NCBI GenBank assembly: GCA_016722525.1
Contig: JADKJB010000007.1
Span: 280,455-344,454, forward strand
DNA from: Bacteroidota bacterium
Lineage (GTDB): Bacteria > Bacteroidota > Bacteroidia > AKYH767-A > OLB10
Direction: 5' to 3'
Length of the DNA stretch: 64,000 bases
Below, piece after piece: positions 9,945 through 18,219 of the stretch. The position numbers and the translations under genes are program-made. The notes beneath the pieces are model-generated. The model was not told the origin of the DNA, did no database searches, and saw nothing but the letters and a program-made list of their open reading frames with translations. Positions within the stretch are counted from its first letter, which is position 1; each line of letters begins with the position of its first letter.

Positions 9945-10178
9945 AAATTCCCGTACGCCATGCATGGCGTACGTACTCCGATTTTTTTGATAGTTGATAA
10001 TTGTGGTTGCCGATCAAATTTGTATTTCAAAGATAATTTTCCTGTTGCCTTGATACAAATTTTTCTCTGGCAAAACTTTTCGTAGCCATCGGTTATTACT
10101 TTCATTTGCACAAACCGAAGTACGGACGCCATGCCTGGCGTCCGAGAGGTTATACAAGAAAACAAATTTTCAATTGCA
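9945..10178. repeat. 234-bp repeat unit A with two REP-like hairpins
   Basis: Hairpin 1 at 9952-9973 is a perfect 22-nt palindrome with arms CGTACGCCATG / CATGGCGTACG. Hairpin 2 at 10123-10144 has arms CGGACGCCA / TGGCGTCCG and the loop TGCC. The sequence between them is nearly identical to unit B. A minus-strand ORF reads through both units but has no recognisable product and is probably a by-product of the repeat. Confidence 0.85.
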
Positions 10179-10345
10179 CTTTTATGAATTACCAGTGTGA
10201 AACCTCCAATTTCCTTCAGTGCACATCGGTTATTACCTCTATCAAAATAATTCATCATTTATCCTTGGCAAATAAAATTAATTATTTTATATTTGCACCT
10301 GTATAATTTTTCAAATTATTTTTATTCACTTTTAATTACCTTTTT

Positions 10346-10969
10346 ATGTCTAAACTTTTTAATGACAACAGAAAAACCACCCGGCTTCAAAACTGGGATT
10401 ATAGATGGAAAGGATTATATTTTGTAACTGTCAACACAAAATTTGGTGAAAATTATTTTGGCGAAATTTCCAATGGTAAAATGTACCTGAATGATATTGG
10501 AAGAGAAGTAGAAAAACAATGGTTGTTAACGCCTTCAATTCGCCCTGATATGAATTTATATCTGGATGAATTTAAAGTAATGCCCAATCATTTTCATGGA
10601 ATTATTGGAATAGGCAGAAATGAATTTAACCTCCGCTCTCTTTCGTTTTTGGGATTGAGGGATTTAAGTTTGCTGGTAAAAGATCCAACTAGCCTAAGAA
10701 TGGTTCAGTCAGATGGGATTAATAGCCCTAATCAAAACATTTTTGGCCCTCAACGCAAAAATTTAGGCTCTATTATGAGAGGATTTAAATCCTCTGTTAC
10801 TTCATGGTGCCGAATTAATAGTCACTTATTTGGCTGGCATTCCAGATATCATGATGTCTTGATAAATAATGATTTAAGTCTTAATAAAATTCGAAAATAT
10901 ATTCAAAATAATCCTAAAAATTGGGAAAGAGATCGGTTTAATAAAAAGCAGAATAGAAATCCCAAATAA
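10346..10969 (+). CDS. REP-associated tyrosine transposase (RAYT, Y1_Tnp family)
   Basis: This 207-residue protein belongs to the IS200/IS605-like Y1 transposase superfamily, in the RAYT branch that acts on REP hairpins as single-stranded DNA. The HUH metal motif appears in MPNHFHGII at about residues 75-83. The catalytic tyrosine is expected in the C-terminal KYIQNNPKNW. The early YFVTVNT segment is also typical. The length fits the family and the frame is intact, so it may be active. Two 234-bp repeats with REP-like hairpins flank it, and these are its expected substrate. Domesticated RAYTs usually exist as single copies; copy number elsewhere in the genome cannot be judged here. Confidence 0.88.
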   Translation: MSKLFNDNRKTTRLQNWDYRWKGLYFVTVNTKFGENYFGEISNGKMYLNDIGREVEKQWLLTPSIRPDMNLYLDEFKVMPNHFHGIIGIGRNEFNLRSLSFLGLRDLSLLVKDPTSLRMVQSDGINSPNQNIFGPQRKNLGSIMRGFKSSVTSWCRINSHLFGWHSRYHDVLINNDLSLNKIRKYIQNNPKNWERDRFNKKQNRNPK

Positions 10970-11029
10970 ATTGATAAGAATTTCTTTTTTATTAGAATTC
11001 TCCTTTGAAAATCAACCTTCCCATCTACC

Positions 11030-11263
11030 AAATTCCCGGACGCCAGGCATGGCGTCCGTACTCCGATTTTTTTGATAGTTGATAATTGTGGTTGCCGATC
11101 AAATTTGTATTTCAAAGATAATTTTCCTGTTGCCTTGATACAAATTTTTCTCTGGCAAAACTTTTCGTAGCCATCGGTTATTACTTTCATTTGCACAAAC
11201 CGAAGTGCGTACGCCAGGCATGGCGTCTGGGAGGTTATACAAGAAAACAAATTTTCACTTGCA
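11030..11263. repeat. 234-bp repeat unit B with two REP-like hairpins
   Basis: Hairpin 3 at 11037-11058 has arms CGGACGCCA / TGGCGTCCG and the loop GGCA. Hairpin 4 has the core arms ACGCCA / TGGCGT at 11211-11226, and its outer bases no longer pair. The spacing between hairpins matches unit A. Confidence 0.85.
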
Positions 11264-11362
11264 TCAAAATTATACTCCGATTCGAAATTTCAATTCACTT
11301 TTGAGTACCATGATCTTCTGCATGCTAAGTGCAAAAATTTAACAAACCCGAAAACTAGATTA

Positions 11363-11384
11363 CGTACGCCAGGCATGGCGTACG
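11363..11384. repeat. Solo REP-like hairpin
   Basis: Arms CGTACGCCA / TGGCGTACG enclose the loop GGCA. It matches the hairpins in the two 234-bp units but lacks the rest of the unit. It lies about 40 bp from the end of the DUF1801 gene. Confidence 0.8.
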
Positions 11385-11421
11385 GAAAATACCATTAGAA
11401 ATAAAATTACTTCCTGCGCCC

Positions 11422-11820
11422 TTATCCCTTCTTACTTAATTTCTCAATCCCCTTACTCTTTGCTGCTTCTTTATCCTGCAAAACCCGGAACTTTACAATT
11501 CGTTTTATTAGAGCCAGTGGCAGCTTTGCTTCAATCGGAAACTGAACTGCTCCCTTTGAATACTTGTATTTCGAAACTTCTTTTTCAAATGCTGCAATGC
11601 CTGTTCCGGTAGGATAAAAGCCGATATGATTTTTGTATCCTGCAAAATAAACCAGAACCTTGTTTTGCTTGAATGCCGGCATTCCATAGCTGATAACTTC
11701 AACCGATTTAGGTGCAGCACTCTTGATGGCTAGTCTTAACGTTTCCAGTTGTTCACGCACCACTTCTGGAAAATCGGAAATGTAGGCATCAATATTTTTA
11801 GCAACAGGTTTTGATTTCAT
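11422..11820 (-). CDS. DUF1801 (YdhG-like) domain protein
   Basis: This 132-residue cytoplasmic protein matches the DUF1801 family: the opening helix contains VVREQLETLRLAI, then SYGMPAF, KNHIGFYPTG and KYSKGAVQFP. The fold is related to bacterial frataxin-like proteins such as YdhG, but the function is not established. It has the family's usual length and an ATG start. It lies just upstream of the REP-rich stretch and 24 bp downstream of a DoxX-like gene on the same strand, with which it may be co-transcribed. Confidence 0.85.
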   Translation of the reverse strand: MKSKPVAKNIDAYISDFPEVVREQLETLRLAIKSAAPKSVEVISYGMPAFKQNKVLVYFAGYKNHIGFYPTGTGIAAFEKEVSKYKYSKGAVQFPIEAKLPLALIKRIVKFRVLQDKEAAKSKGIEKLSKKG

Positions 11821-11844
11821 TTGAATTAAAATTTTACATTCAGA

Positions 11845-12219
11845 TTATTTGGATTTTTTTGCATGCAATTTATGAAATAAAAAATAAGACCAAAAGAGAA
11901 ACCCTATGGGTAAAATAATAAATAACACAGGCATCTGAAATCCTTCCTTTGCAATTATTGAATAAAGGGCGCCAAATAAATCAAAAAATAAACCAGCATA
12001 AGCCCATTCTTTGATTCGCGGGTAGCCGGGAATTAATATTGCTATTATTCCCACAAATTTAGCTACTCCGATAAACATCACAAAATAATCCGGATATCCC
12101 AGACTCGCCATAAATTCCATCGATTCCTTCGTCTTCATGATGTTCGGAATTGCTGTAAATAACATGAAAACAGAAAATAATCCTGTTACAATCCAATAAA
12201 TAATTTTAGTTTTTTTCAT
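11845..12219 (-). CDS. DoxX-like family membrane protein
   Basis: This 124-residue protein has four predicted membrane helices. The conserved DoxX-like pattern is visible in the FTAIPNIMKTKESMEFMASL and LGYPDYFVMFIGVAKFVG regions and in ILIPGYPRIKEWAYAG. Members of this family are often found with small-molecule detoxification or redox genes. The neighbours here (DUF1801, VOC, AHSA1) form a familiar Bacteroidota gene set under AraC-type control. Function not established. Confidence 0.83.
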   Translation of the reverse strand: MKKTKIIYWIVTGLFSVFMLFTAIPNIMKTKESMEFMASLGYPDYFVMFIGVAKFVGIIAILIPGYPRIKEWAYAGLFFDLFGALYSIIAKEGFQMPVLFIILPIGFLFWSYFLFHKLHAKKSK

Positions 12220-12260
12220 AGAAGAGGGATGATTTATTTTGATCTATAGGGATGATTTTT

Positions 12261-12342
12261 TGATCTCTTATGATAGATGTGTTATGATGGTTTTTGTGAT
12301 TTCTCCTGATCGTTATGATGATTATGATCTCTTATGATAGAT
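12261..12342. repeat. Short GATGAT-rich repeats upstream of the DoxX-like gene
   Basis: TGATCTCTTATGATAGAT occurs at 12261-12278 and again at 12325-12342. Variants of TTATGATGATT lie between and after them. They fall in the leader of the minus-strand DoxX-like gene and could be replication slippage or a binding-site array. Confidence 0.5.
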
Positions 12343-12404
12343 TTATTATGATGATTATTTTCGAATTCTTATAAAAGATTTGTACTTAGTTTAATCTATT
12401 GATT

Positions 12405-12842
12405 TCAATCACCGTCCTGCCTTTTATTCATACCAAAATGCAACAACCAGTGATTTCCATATCGGTCTGTTAAATCACCCAACAAAGCACCAAAAAATGT
12501 GGTTTCAACAGGATGATTTTGTATTCCCCCGGCAGCAAGTTTTTTGTAGCACAATTTAATTTGTTCTTCACTTGAACAATGCAGTGAAAGTGATACTGCA
12601 TTTCCTTTTTGCAGACCATCATTCCCTACCATATCTGAGCCCATCAACACCAGAGTGCCATTTGTTAAAGTTGCATGTAAGATACACTTCCGCATTTTTC
12701 CAGGCATTTTTTCTGCTAGTGGAGATTCTCCAATGGTTTGAAATTGTAATTCTCCGCCAAGGCATTGCTGATAAAAACTCATTGCCTCTCTGCAATTTCC
12801 ATTGAAGGTGAGATAGGTATTAATTTGCATTCGTTCATTCAT
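12405..12842 (-). CDS. VOC-family protein (PhnB-like)
   Basis: This 145-residue protein is a single-module VOC protein of the PhnB type: it opens with INTYLTFNGNCREAMSFYQQ, has VLMGSDM mid-protein and ends with LTDRYGNHWLLHFG. PhnB-like proteins are predicted metal-binding or glyoxalase-like and most lack a known substrate. Its start overlaps the stop of the upstream VOC gene by four bases (ATGA), so the two are translationally coupled. Confidence 0.85.
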   Translation of the reverse strand: MNERMQINTYLTFNGNCREAMSFYQQCLGGELQFQTIGESPLAEKMPGKMRKCILHATLTNGTLVLMGSDMVGNDGLQKGNAVSLSLHCSSEEQIKLCYKKLAAGGIQNHPVETTFFGALLGDLTDRYGNHWLLHFGMNKRQDGD

Positions 12843-13261
12843 GCGTTCAGCAACGTTTGTATATCAAACTTTTTCATTTTAAGAAACGCCTGCATCACTC
12901 GCTGTCCTTTGACAGGATCACCCATGAGTTCGCCCAATATTTTTGGAACAACCTGCCATGATAATCCATATTTATCCTTCAGCCAGCCACACATGCTCTC
13001 TTCCCCACCTTCAGTAAGTTTGTTCCAGTAGTAATCAATTTCCTGCTGATCATTGCAGTCAATTACGAATGAAACAGCCTCTGTAAACTTAAACATCGGT
13101 CCGCCGTTGAGCCCCATAAATTTCCGGCCATTCAAATCAAAGATCACTACCATAGGATTCTCTGAAATTATTTTCGAGTTTTTAAACACGGAACAATAAT
13201 ATTCCGCAGCTTCTTTGGCTTTTCCATCAAACCATAAACAAGCATAAATTGGATCTGTCAT
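12839..13261 (-). CDS. VOC-family protein (3-demethylubiquinone methyltransferase-like fold)
   Basis: This 140-residue protein belongs to a second PhnB-like subgroup, the one often mislabelled 3-demethylubiquinone-9 3-methyltransferase. The diagnostic motifs are CLWFDGKAKEAAEYYCSVF, FVIDCNDQQEIDYYWNKL and WQVVPKIL. The reaction is unknown. It sits between an AHSA1 gene, whose frame it abuts at 13258-13261, and a second VOC gene, forming a tight minus-strand operon. Confidence 0.85.
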   Translation of the reverse strand: MTDPIYACLWFDGKAKEAAEYYCSVFKNSKIISENPMVVIFDLNGRKFMGLNGGPMFKFTEAVSFVIDCNDQQEIDYYWNKLTEGGEESMCGWLKDKYGLSWQVVPKILGELMGDPVKGQRVMQAFLKMKKFDIQTLLNA

Positions 13262-13672
13262 ATTTCTGCATACTTTTTAAAACTGTCCGAAATCGCCTGC
13301 CATCCACCTCTTTGCATTTCAACCGGATTGATTGCTTCTGCGTCAAATTCAACCGTAACCTGTACCCCTTTTTCATTTGGAGTGAAAGTGACAGTAGCCT
13401 TTCTGTTGTCATCCATCGTATATTTTATCAATTGGTGTTTTGACCTCTGTGTAGGTTCCGCCAAAATCAAAACCCATACTTCCATCTTTTGCCGCCATGT
13501 GTGAAACAAATCTTCCCCCAACCCTGAGATCATTGGTAGCACGTGGCGTGTGCCAGTCGTCGGATGCACTATTCCATTTCACAATGTGCTCCGGACCGGT
13601 CCACAATTGCCATACTTTTTCGACAGGGGCATTCACCTGAACACCCACTGTTATTACTGTTGCTGTTGTCAT
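13258..13672 (-). CDS. SRPBCC/AHSA1 domain protein, frameshifted
   Basis: This START-like (AHSA1) protein of about 137 residues has a hydrophobic ligand pocket. The N-terminal half has VNAPVEKVWQLWTGPEHIVKWN and FGGTYTEV; the C-terminal half has YTMDDNRKATVTF, VEFDAE and GGWQAISDSFKKYAE. The frame changes by net +1 (or -2) near 13433-13445, at an AAAAC stretch. Both halves are well conserved, so the break is probably a sequence error. The start is the ATG at 13672. The gene heads the AHSA1-VOC-VOC operon and faces the divergent DJ-1/AraC regulator, its likely regulator. Confidence 0.8.
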
Positions 13673-13798
13673 GTTTTTGTTTTTTGTTTTCCTGGTAATT
13701 GAACATTGCAAAGATGCAAAGAGAAATATTGCAAAAAATGGGTAAAAACGACAACTTCAGGGGTTGATTATGACAATCAGTCCCTTTATCTTTACCAC

Positions 13799-14794
13799 AT
13801 GAAAACCATATCAATCATAATCCCTGAAACGGCAATAATGGAAGCTATTGCTGATCCTAGTTACATGTTCAATGCCGCTAACGAATTTTTAATATCCGCC
13901 GGAAAAAGTCCTTTATTCAAGGTGCAATTAGTTGGTTTGAAAAAACAGGTGAAACTCATGAACGGGCTGGTAACAGTTCATCCGGAGAAAACCATTGAAG
14001 AAGTAAATAAAACTGATCTCATTTTTATACCTGCAATCAGCGGTGATATTAAAACTGCGCTTTCTAAAAATAAAAAATATATTCCCTGGCTTATTGAGCA
14101 ACATCAAAAAGGGGCTGAACTTGCATCCTTATGCATTGGTGCTTTCATTTTAGCAGACACCGGTTTACTCAATGGGAAAAAATGCTCGACTCATTGGTTA
14201 TCTGCAAATGAATTCCGTGAAATGTTTCCTAAAGTTGAGCTGGTTGATGGAAGTATTATTTCAGAAGAAAATGGAATTTATTCCAGCGGTGGAGCCAATT
14301 CATACTGGTCTTTGTTATTATATCTTCTGGAAAAATATACTTCACGGGAAACTGCTATTCTCGCTTCTAAATTTTTCGCAGTCGACATTGACAGAGATAG
14401 TCAGAGAAAATTTATGATGTTTAAAGGTCAACGAAATCACTCCGACGATGCCATACAAAAAGCTCAGGATTACATCGAAAAGAATGTAGAAGACAAAATT
14501 ACTATTGAGGAACTTGCCGGCAAAGTCGCTCTGGGCAGAAGAAGTTTTGAAAGACGATTTAAATCAGCGACTAACAATTCCGTACTCGAATACATACAAC
14601 GTGTAAAAATCGAATCCGCTAAACGCAGCCTCGAAACCAGCAGGAAAAATGTCAACGAAGTAATGTATGATGTGGGTTATACCGACACCAAAGCGTTTCG
14701 TGATTTATTTCGAAAAATTACAGGGCTAACACCAATTGAATATCGTAATAAATATAATAAACTGACACTTCTGCCTTCCGAAAAATTGAATTGA
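13799..14794 (+). CDS. AraC-family regulator with N-terminal DJ-1/PfpI domain
   Basis: This transcription factor of about 331 residues belongs to the GlxA-like class. Residues 1-190 form a DJ-1/PfpI amidase-like sensor domain with the family motif SLCIGAFILADTGLLNGK. The C-terminal region of about 100 residues is an AraC helix-turn-helix pair (ELAGKVALGRRSFERRF and VMYDVGYTDTKAFRDLFRK). The ATG at 13799 is preferred over an upstream in-frame ATG because the domain starts there. A TATCTTTA box at 13786-13793 with TTG 20 bases upstream is a plausible promoter. The gene is divergent from the AHSA1-VOC operon, which it probably controls. Confidence 0.86.
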   Translation: MKTISIIIPETAIMEAIADPSYMFNAANEFLISAGKSPLFKVQLVGLKKQVKLMNGLVTVHPEKTIEEVNKTDLIFIPAISGDIKTALSKNKKYIPWLIEQHQKGAELASLCIGAFILADTGLLNGKKCSTHWLSANEFREMFPKVELVDGSIISEENGIYSSGGANSYWSLLLYLLEKYTSRETAILASKFFAVDIDRDSQRKFMMFKGQRNHSDDAIQKAQDYIEKNVEDKITIEELAGKVALGRRSFERRFKSATNNSVLEYIQRVKIESAKRSLETSRKNVNEVMYDVGYTDTKAFRDLFRKITGLTPIEYRNKYNKLTLLPSEKLN

Positions 14795-14846
14795 AAATTA
14801 AGTTAACTGAAGTTGAATGGCATTTTCTGTGACTTTCCTTTGCTCC

Positions 14847-15005
14847 TTAAAAAAGAGTATATATAAATGAACCTACAACAGAAGATTCCGAAGCTACGAC
14901 CAGAATTCCTAACAAAACAAATACAATGAGGAAAGGTATCAGCCAGAACTTTCTCTTTTTCCAAAAGTACTTTAACAAATCATAAAATATTCCCAATCGT
15001 TCCAT
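14847..15005 (-). CDS. DUF5989 family small membrane protein
   Basis: This 52-residue protein is too short for most gene callers. It starts MERLGIFYDLLKYFWKKRKF and has one membrane helix (LIPFLIVFVLLGILVV), then ASESSVVGSFIYTLF, which is characteristic of DUF5989. Its ATG directly follows the TAA of the SxtJ-like gene (no spacing). DUF5989 genes typically accompany carbamoyltransferase and SxtJ genes, as they do here. Role unknown; probably a membrane subunit for the carbamoyltransfer step. Confidence 0.85.
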   Translation of the reverse strand: MERLGIFYDLLKYFWKKRKFWLIPFLIVFVLLGILVVASESSVVGSFIYTLF

Positions 15006-15409
15006 TTATCCCATGCTTTGGTAATCACTATTTGCAGGCGTATTCAGCTCCCAATTCGAATTGCTTTTCTTTTTACTTTTTGTAAACATCTGAATTGATT
15101 TGAAAACAGGAACTAAAAATACAAAATAAACCACAAACAATATAACACTGAATATTATTTTCCCTATCACTCCGGAAATTAATAACCAGCAGCGAATGAT
15201 TGTGTTTCCAATAGTTTTAAAAACTGCTATTGAAGCCAGGATTGTCAAAACGCCATAAACTTTTAAATTATAATCTTCAAACGGAATTGATTTTTAAAAT
15301 ACTTCAAATAAAAATAAATTCCGGCAAAAGCCAGCAAGACCAAAACAAATTGAATCCGGTCTCTTCTGCTAATGGGTCTTGCCATTACTTCTCTGAAAAA
15401 ATCAATCAT
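15006..15409 (-). CDS. SxtJ-like membrane protein, frameshifted
   Basis: The restored protein has about 134 residues and three or four hydrophobic segments: a helix after ISRRDRIQF, another around LTILASIAVF and two around VIGKIIFSVILFVVYFVFL. The frame changes by -1 near 15285; adding one T restores a protein reading QFPFEDYNLKVYG. The start (ATG at 15409) overlaps the stop of the carbamoyltransferase gene by eight bases, and the stop abuts the DUF5989 start. Position, size and topology fit the SxtJ family, named after the saxitoxin cluster. Assignment rests largely on context. Confidence 0.65.
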
Positions 15410-17157
15410 CTTCATATACTTTGGGCTGTATTAAAATTTTTGCTTTTTCCAGATTCATTTCTTTGCTTATGATATATTTAGCACCGAAGACAAGTAAATC
15501 CATGTCGGTATAAAGAAATGCACGCAAAGCATCTTCAACAGAGGACACAATAGGTTCCCCACGCACATTGAAGGATGTATTGATAAGCGCAGGGCAACCG
15601 GTCAAATTATAGAAACTCTCCAATAACTTATAAAACTCAGGATTATCATTTGCTGAGACAGTTTGAATCCGTGCGGTTCCATCTTTGTGAATAACAGCCG
15701 GCATCAATTTTTCCGCTCCGTTTTTGGATACTGCTGTTACCATCATAGTATTGTATTTTGTATGAATGCAAATGAAAATAGCCGGATGCTTTATCTGCAA
15801 GTATTGCCGGTGCAAATGGCCGGAATTGTTCACGCAATTTGATTTTTTCATTGAGAATACTTTTCATCTCTGCTCTTCGGGGATCTGCCAAAATAGATCT
15901 GTTTCCCAAAGCTCTTGGTCCGAATTCCATGCGCCCGTTAAACCATCCAATAATTTTTCCTTTTGCAATTTCTGTTGCAATTTTGTTGTAAACATTCCCT
16001 TCTACACTAAAAGGAACTTTAAAGTGACTTAATATATCTTCGATGCGATCGCCTTTGCAATCAATTGCCTCATGCCCCAAATAAACTTCATCTTGCAAAA
16101 CACCTCTATTTTCCTTTCGGTAATAATTATGCCATGCCAGGTAAGCTGCACCTGCTGCAGATCCCGCATCGCCCGGGCAAGGATAAAAGTAATGATCTTC
16201 ATAAACACCTGCCTCCACAATTTTTTGATTCAGTTTGCAATTCAGCATCACACCTCCAGCAAATACTACTTTGTTTTTCTGAGTTAAATCTTTTGAGACT
16301 ACTACTAATTTAATTACAATTTCTTCCACAACTTCCTGTAACGAGGCAGCCACATCCATATAAAATTGATCAATGGAACTTTCTGCTAATCGCATGGGTT
16401 TGCCGAATAGTTTTTCGAAACGAGAATTTATCATGCGTAAACCTTCGGCATAATCAAAATATTTCATTTGCAATTCATACGAGCCATCAGGGTAAACCCT
16501 AATTAAATGATCATAAATTAATTGTTTATAAAGTGGCTTCCCATAGGGTGCCAATCCCATCAGTTTGTATTCACCCGAATTGACTTTAAATCCGCAATAT
16601 TGCGTAAAAGCTGAATACAACAAACCTAATGAGTGTGGAAAATGTTGTTCCCTTAAAATTTCAATTTTATTGCCCGTCCCGATACCTATGGTCGTTGTAG
16701 CAAATTCACCTACTCCATCAAGTGTAATTATAGCAGCATCATCAAACCCTGAGGTATAAAATGCTGCAGCTGCATGGGAATCGTGATGGTTGGCAAAAAG
16801 GATTTCACCCTGATAATTCAATTTTTTCTTGATTTCACTGCTGATCCATAATCTCTTTTTAACCCACAACGGTATTGCACTCATAAAATGTGAAAAACTA
16901 AAAGGAATTCCTGCAGTGATGGTGTCAATAATTCGTTCAAATTTTAAAAATGGTTTTTCATAATATATTATACAATTTATGTCATTGATTCCAACTCCGG
17001 CCATCGACATGCATTTGTTAATTGCAAATTCAGGAAATGATTTATCGTGTTTGATCCGGCTTAACCGCTCCTCCTGAATGGCACACAACAATACGCCATC
17101 CTTCAACAAGGCTGCTGCCGAATCATGATAATAGGCCGAAATTCCTAGAATAATCAT
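15402..17157 (-). CDS. Carbamoyltransferase (NodU/CmcH/TobZ family), frameshifted
   Basis: This enzyme of about 584 residues transfers a carbamoyl group from carbamoyl phosphate, by way of carbamoyl-AMP, to a hydroxyl of its substrate. The N-terminal Kae1/ASKHA-like domain starts ILGISAYYHDSAAALL and contains NHHDSHAAAAFYTSG and ITLDGVGEFATT, then FAGGVMLNCKLNQKI. The C-terminal domain has FGPRALGNRSILADPR, REQFRPFAPAIL, DGTARIQTVS and LINTSFNVRGEPIV. The frame changes by net +1 (or -2) near 15765-15785, between two conserved blocks. It is co-directional with an SGNH protein and an O-antigen ligase, so the substrate is probably a surface glycan. Confidence 0.87.
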
Positions 17158-17223
17158 TTACTCATTTCTGGTTAATTCCTTGATTTTAACAAACAACTTT
17201 CTCCGCTTTAAATTAAAAACACT

Positions 17224-18219
17224 CTATTTGAATCTGATTTTCTTTTCTATTAATCCACCAATAATTTGCTGTCCCCTGCTTTTAAGATGCGGATCATTAT
17301 TGTAATAGAGTTCCTCCTCAGGATCAATCTTCTTAAATTCCTCCAGGGGATCAATAATTGTTATTTGGTGCAGGCCACAAAACTCCCTTAATCTTATGTA
17401 CAAAGGCAGAGTGCCTGAATGGTATTGATAGTATGGAATGGATGAAAGAGACCCCAATTGGGTGTGACGGTTAAAATAAACTTCAGATAGCTGGGATTGA
17501 TGTGGAATGATTATCAAATATTTCTTTGTCTCTTTTGGAAGACGTGAAGTAATTTCAGAAAATTTATTTTCGAAAATGGCAAAATCCTTTTCTCTTCCAT
17601 TCTTCAAAAACAAGGTGTTTTCAATTAAATTTGGATCTGCAAGATAATTTAATTTTTCCCGTTTCGAATAATTCCCGACAGAAAATACATCCTTCTCTTT
17701 CGGTTTATAACTTCCCCCTCCATCATCATAAAATTGGTAACGAATGCCTGCGAATCGGTAGTTCAAAAATGCCAGACTGAGCATATGATCCGACAACCAC
17801 CAATAAAAACTACGCATGTTAGAAATATTTTCAGATTTAGCAGGGTGTGTAATATCAAATAAATCATTCCCGATATAAAACTGATAGATAAATATATCAG
17901 GTGAATACTGCTGAATTCTATCACCAATAAAAATATGGTGTTGCAAAATTCCGGTTCCCGGAACGGCACCATTTATGACAGAATAATCTTCAAGACTGTC
18001 ACGAAGTGATTTAACAAACGAATAGGGATCAGCTGCAAAAGAATCACCGCAAACCAGAATTTTTCTTTTCCCGGAATTCAAAATTTCTTTCGTGTTTAAT
18101 CCGTTTATTTCAGGTCGGTAAAAATCCATCCATTGGTAGCGGTAGGCAAGTTCAATAATTATTGAAAACAAACTAACTGTAACAATAAAAATGATGATAA
18201 AATTATATACTCTTTTCAT
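17224..18219 (-). CDS. SGNH/GDSL-like hydrolase, membrane-anchored
   Basis: This 331-residue protein has an N-terminal membrane anchor (about 7-25) and an extracytoplasmic SGNH domain. The block I motif appears as VCGDSFAADPYSF (about 55-67), block III as YIGNDLFD and the C-terminal Asp-His pair as NDPHLKSRG. Such proteins can esterify or de-esterify polysaccharides. It overlaps the end of the O-antigen ligase gene by 17 bases and precedes the carbamoyltransferase gene by 66 bases. A role in decorating the same glycan is likely but not proven. Confidence 0.82.
   Translation of the reverse strand: MKRVYNFIIIFIVTVSLFSIIIELAYRYQWMDFYRPEINGLNTKEILNSGKRKILVCGDSFAADPYSFVKSLRDSLEDYSVINGAVPGTGILQHHIFIGDRIQQYSPDIFIYQFYIGNDLFDITHPAKSENISNMRSFYWWLSDHMLSLAFLNYRFAGIRYQFYDDGGGSYKPKEKDVFSVGNYSKREKLNYLADPNLIENTLFLKNGREKDFAIFENKFSEITSRLPKETKKYLIIIPHQSQLSEVYFNRHTQLGSLSSIPYYQYHSGTLPLYIRLREFCGLHQITIIDPLEEFKKIDPEEELYYNNDPHLKSRGQQIIGGLIEKKIRFK

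Larger units (their letters stand above)
9945..11263 (+). mobile_element. RAYT gene bracketed by two 234-bp REP-type repeats
   Basis: Two direct repeats of equal length (9945-10178 and 11030-11263) bracket the transposase gene at 10346. Each starts with AAATTCCC and contains two hairpins about 170 bp apart. A solo hairpin lies just outside, at 11363-11384. This is the arrangement expected of a REP-associated tyrosine transposase locus. No target-site duplication is obvious. Confidence 0.75.

Noticed and set aside
9917..11250. Two similar minus-strand frames of 113-115 codons inside the 234-bp repeats
   Set aside because: They are the same repeat read twice; the frame runs through REP hairpins and matches no family, so a by-product is likelier than a gene pair.
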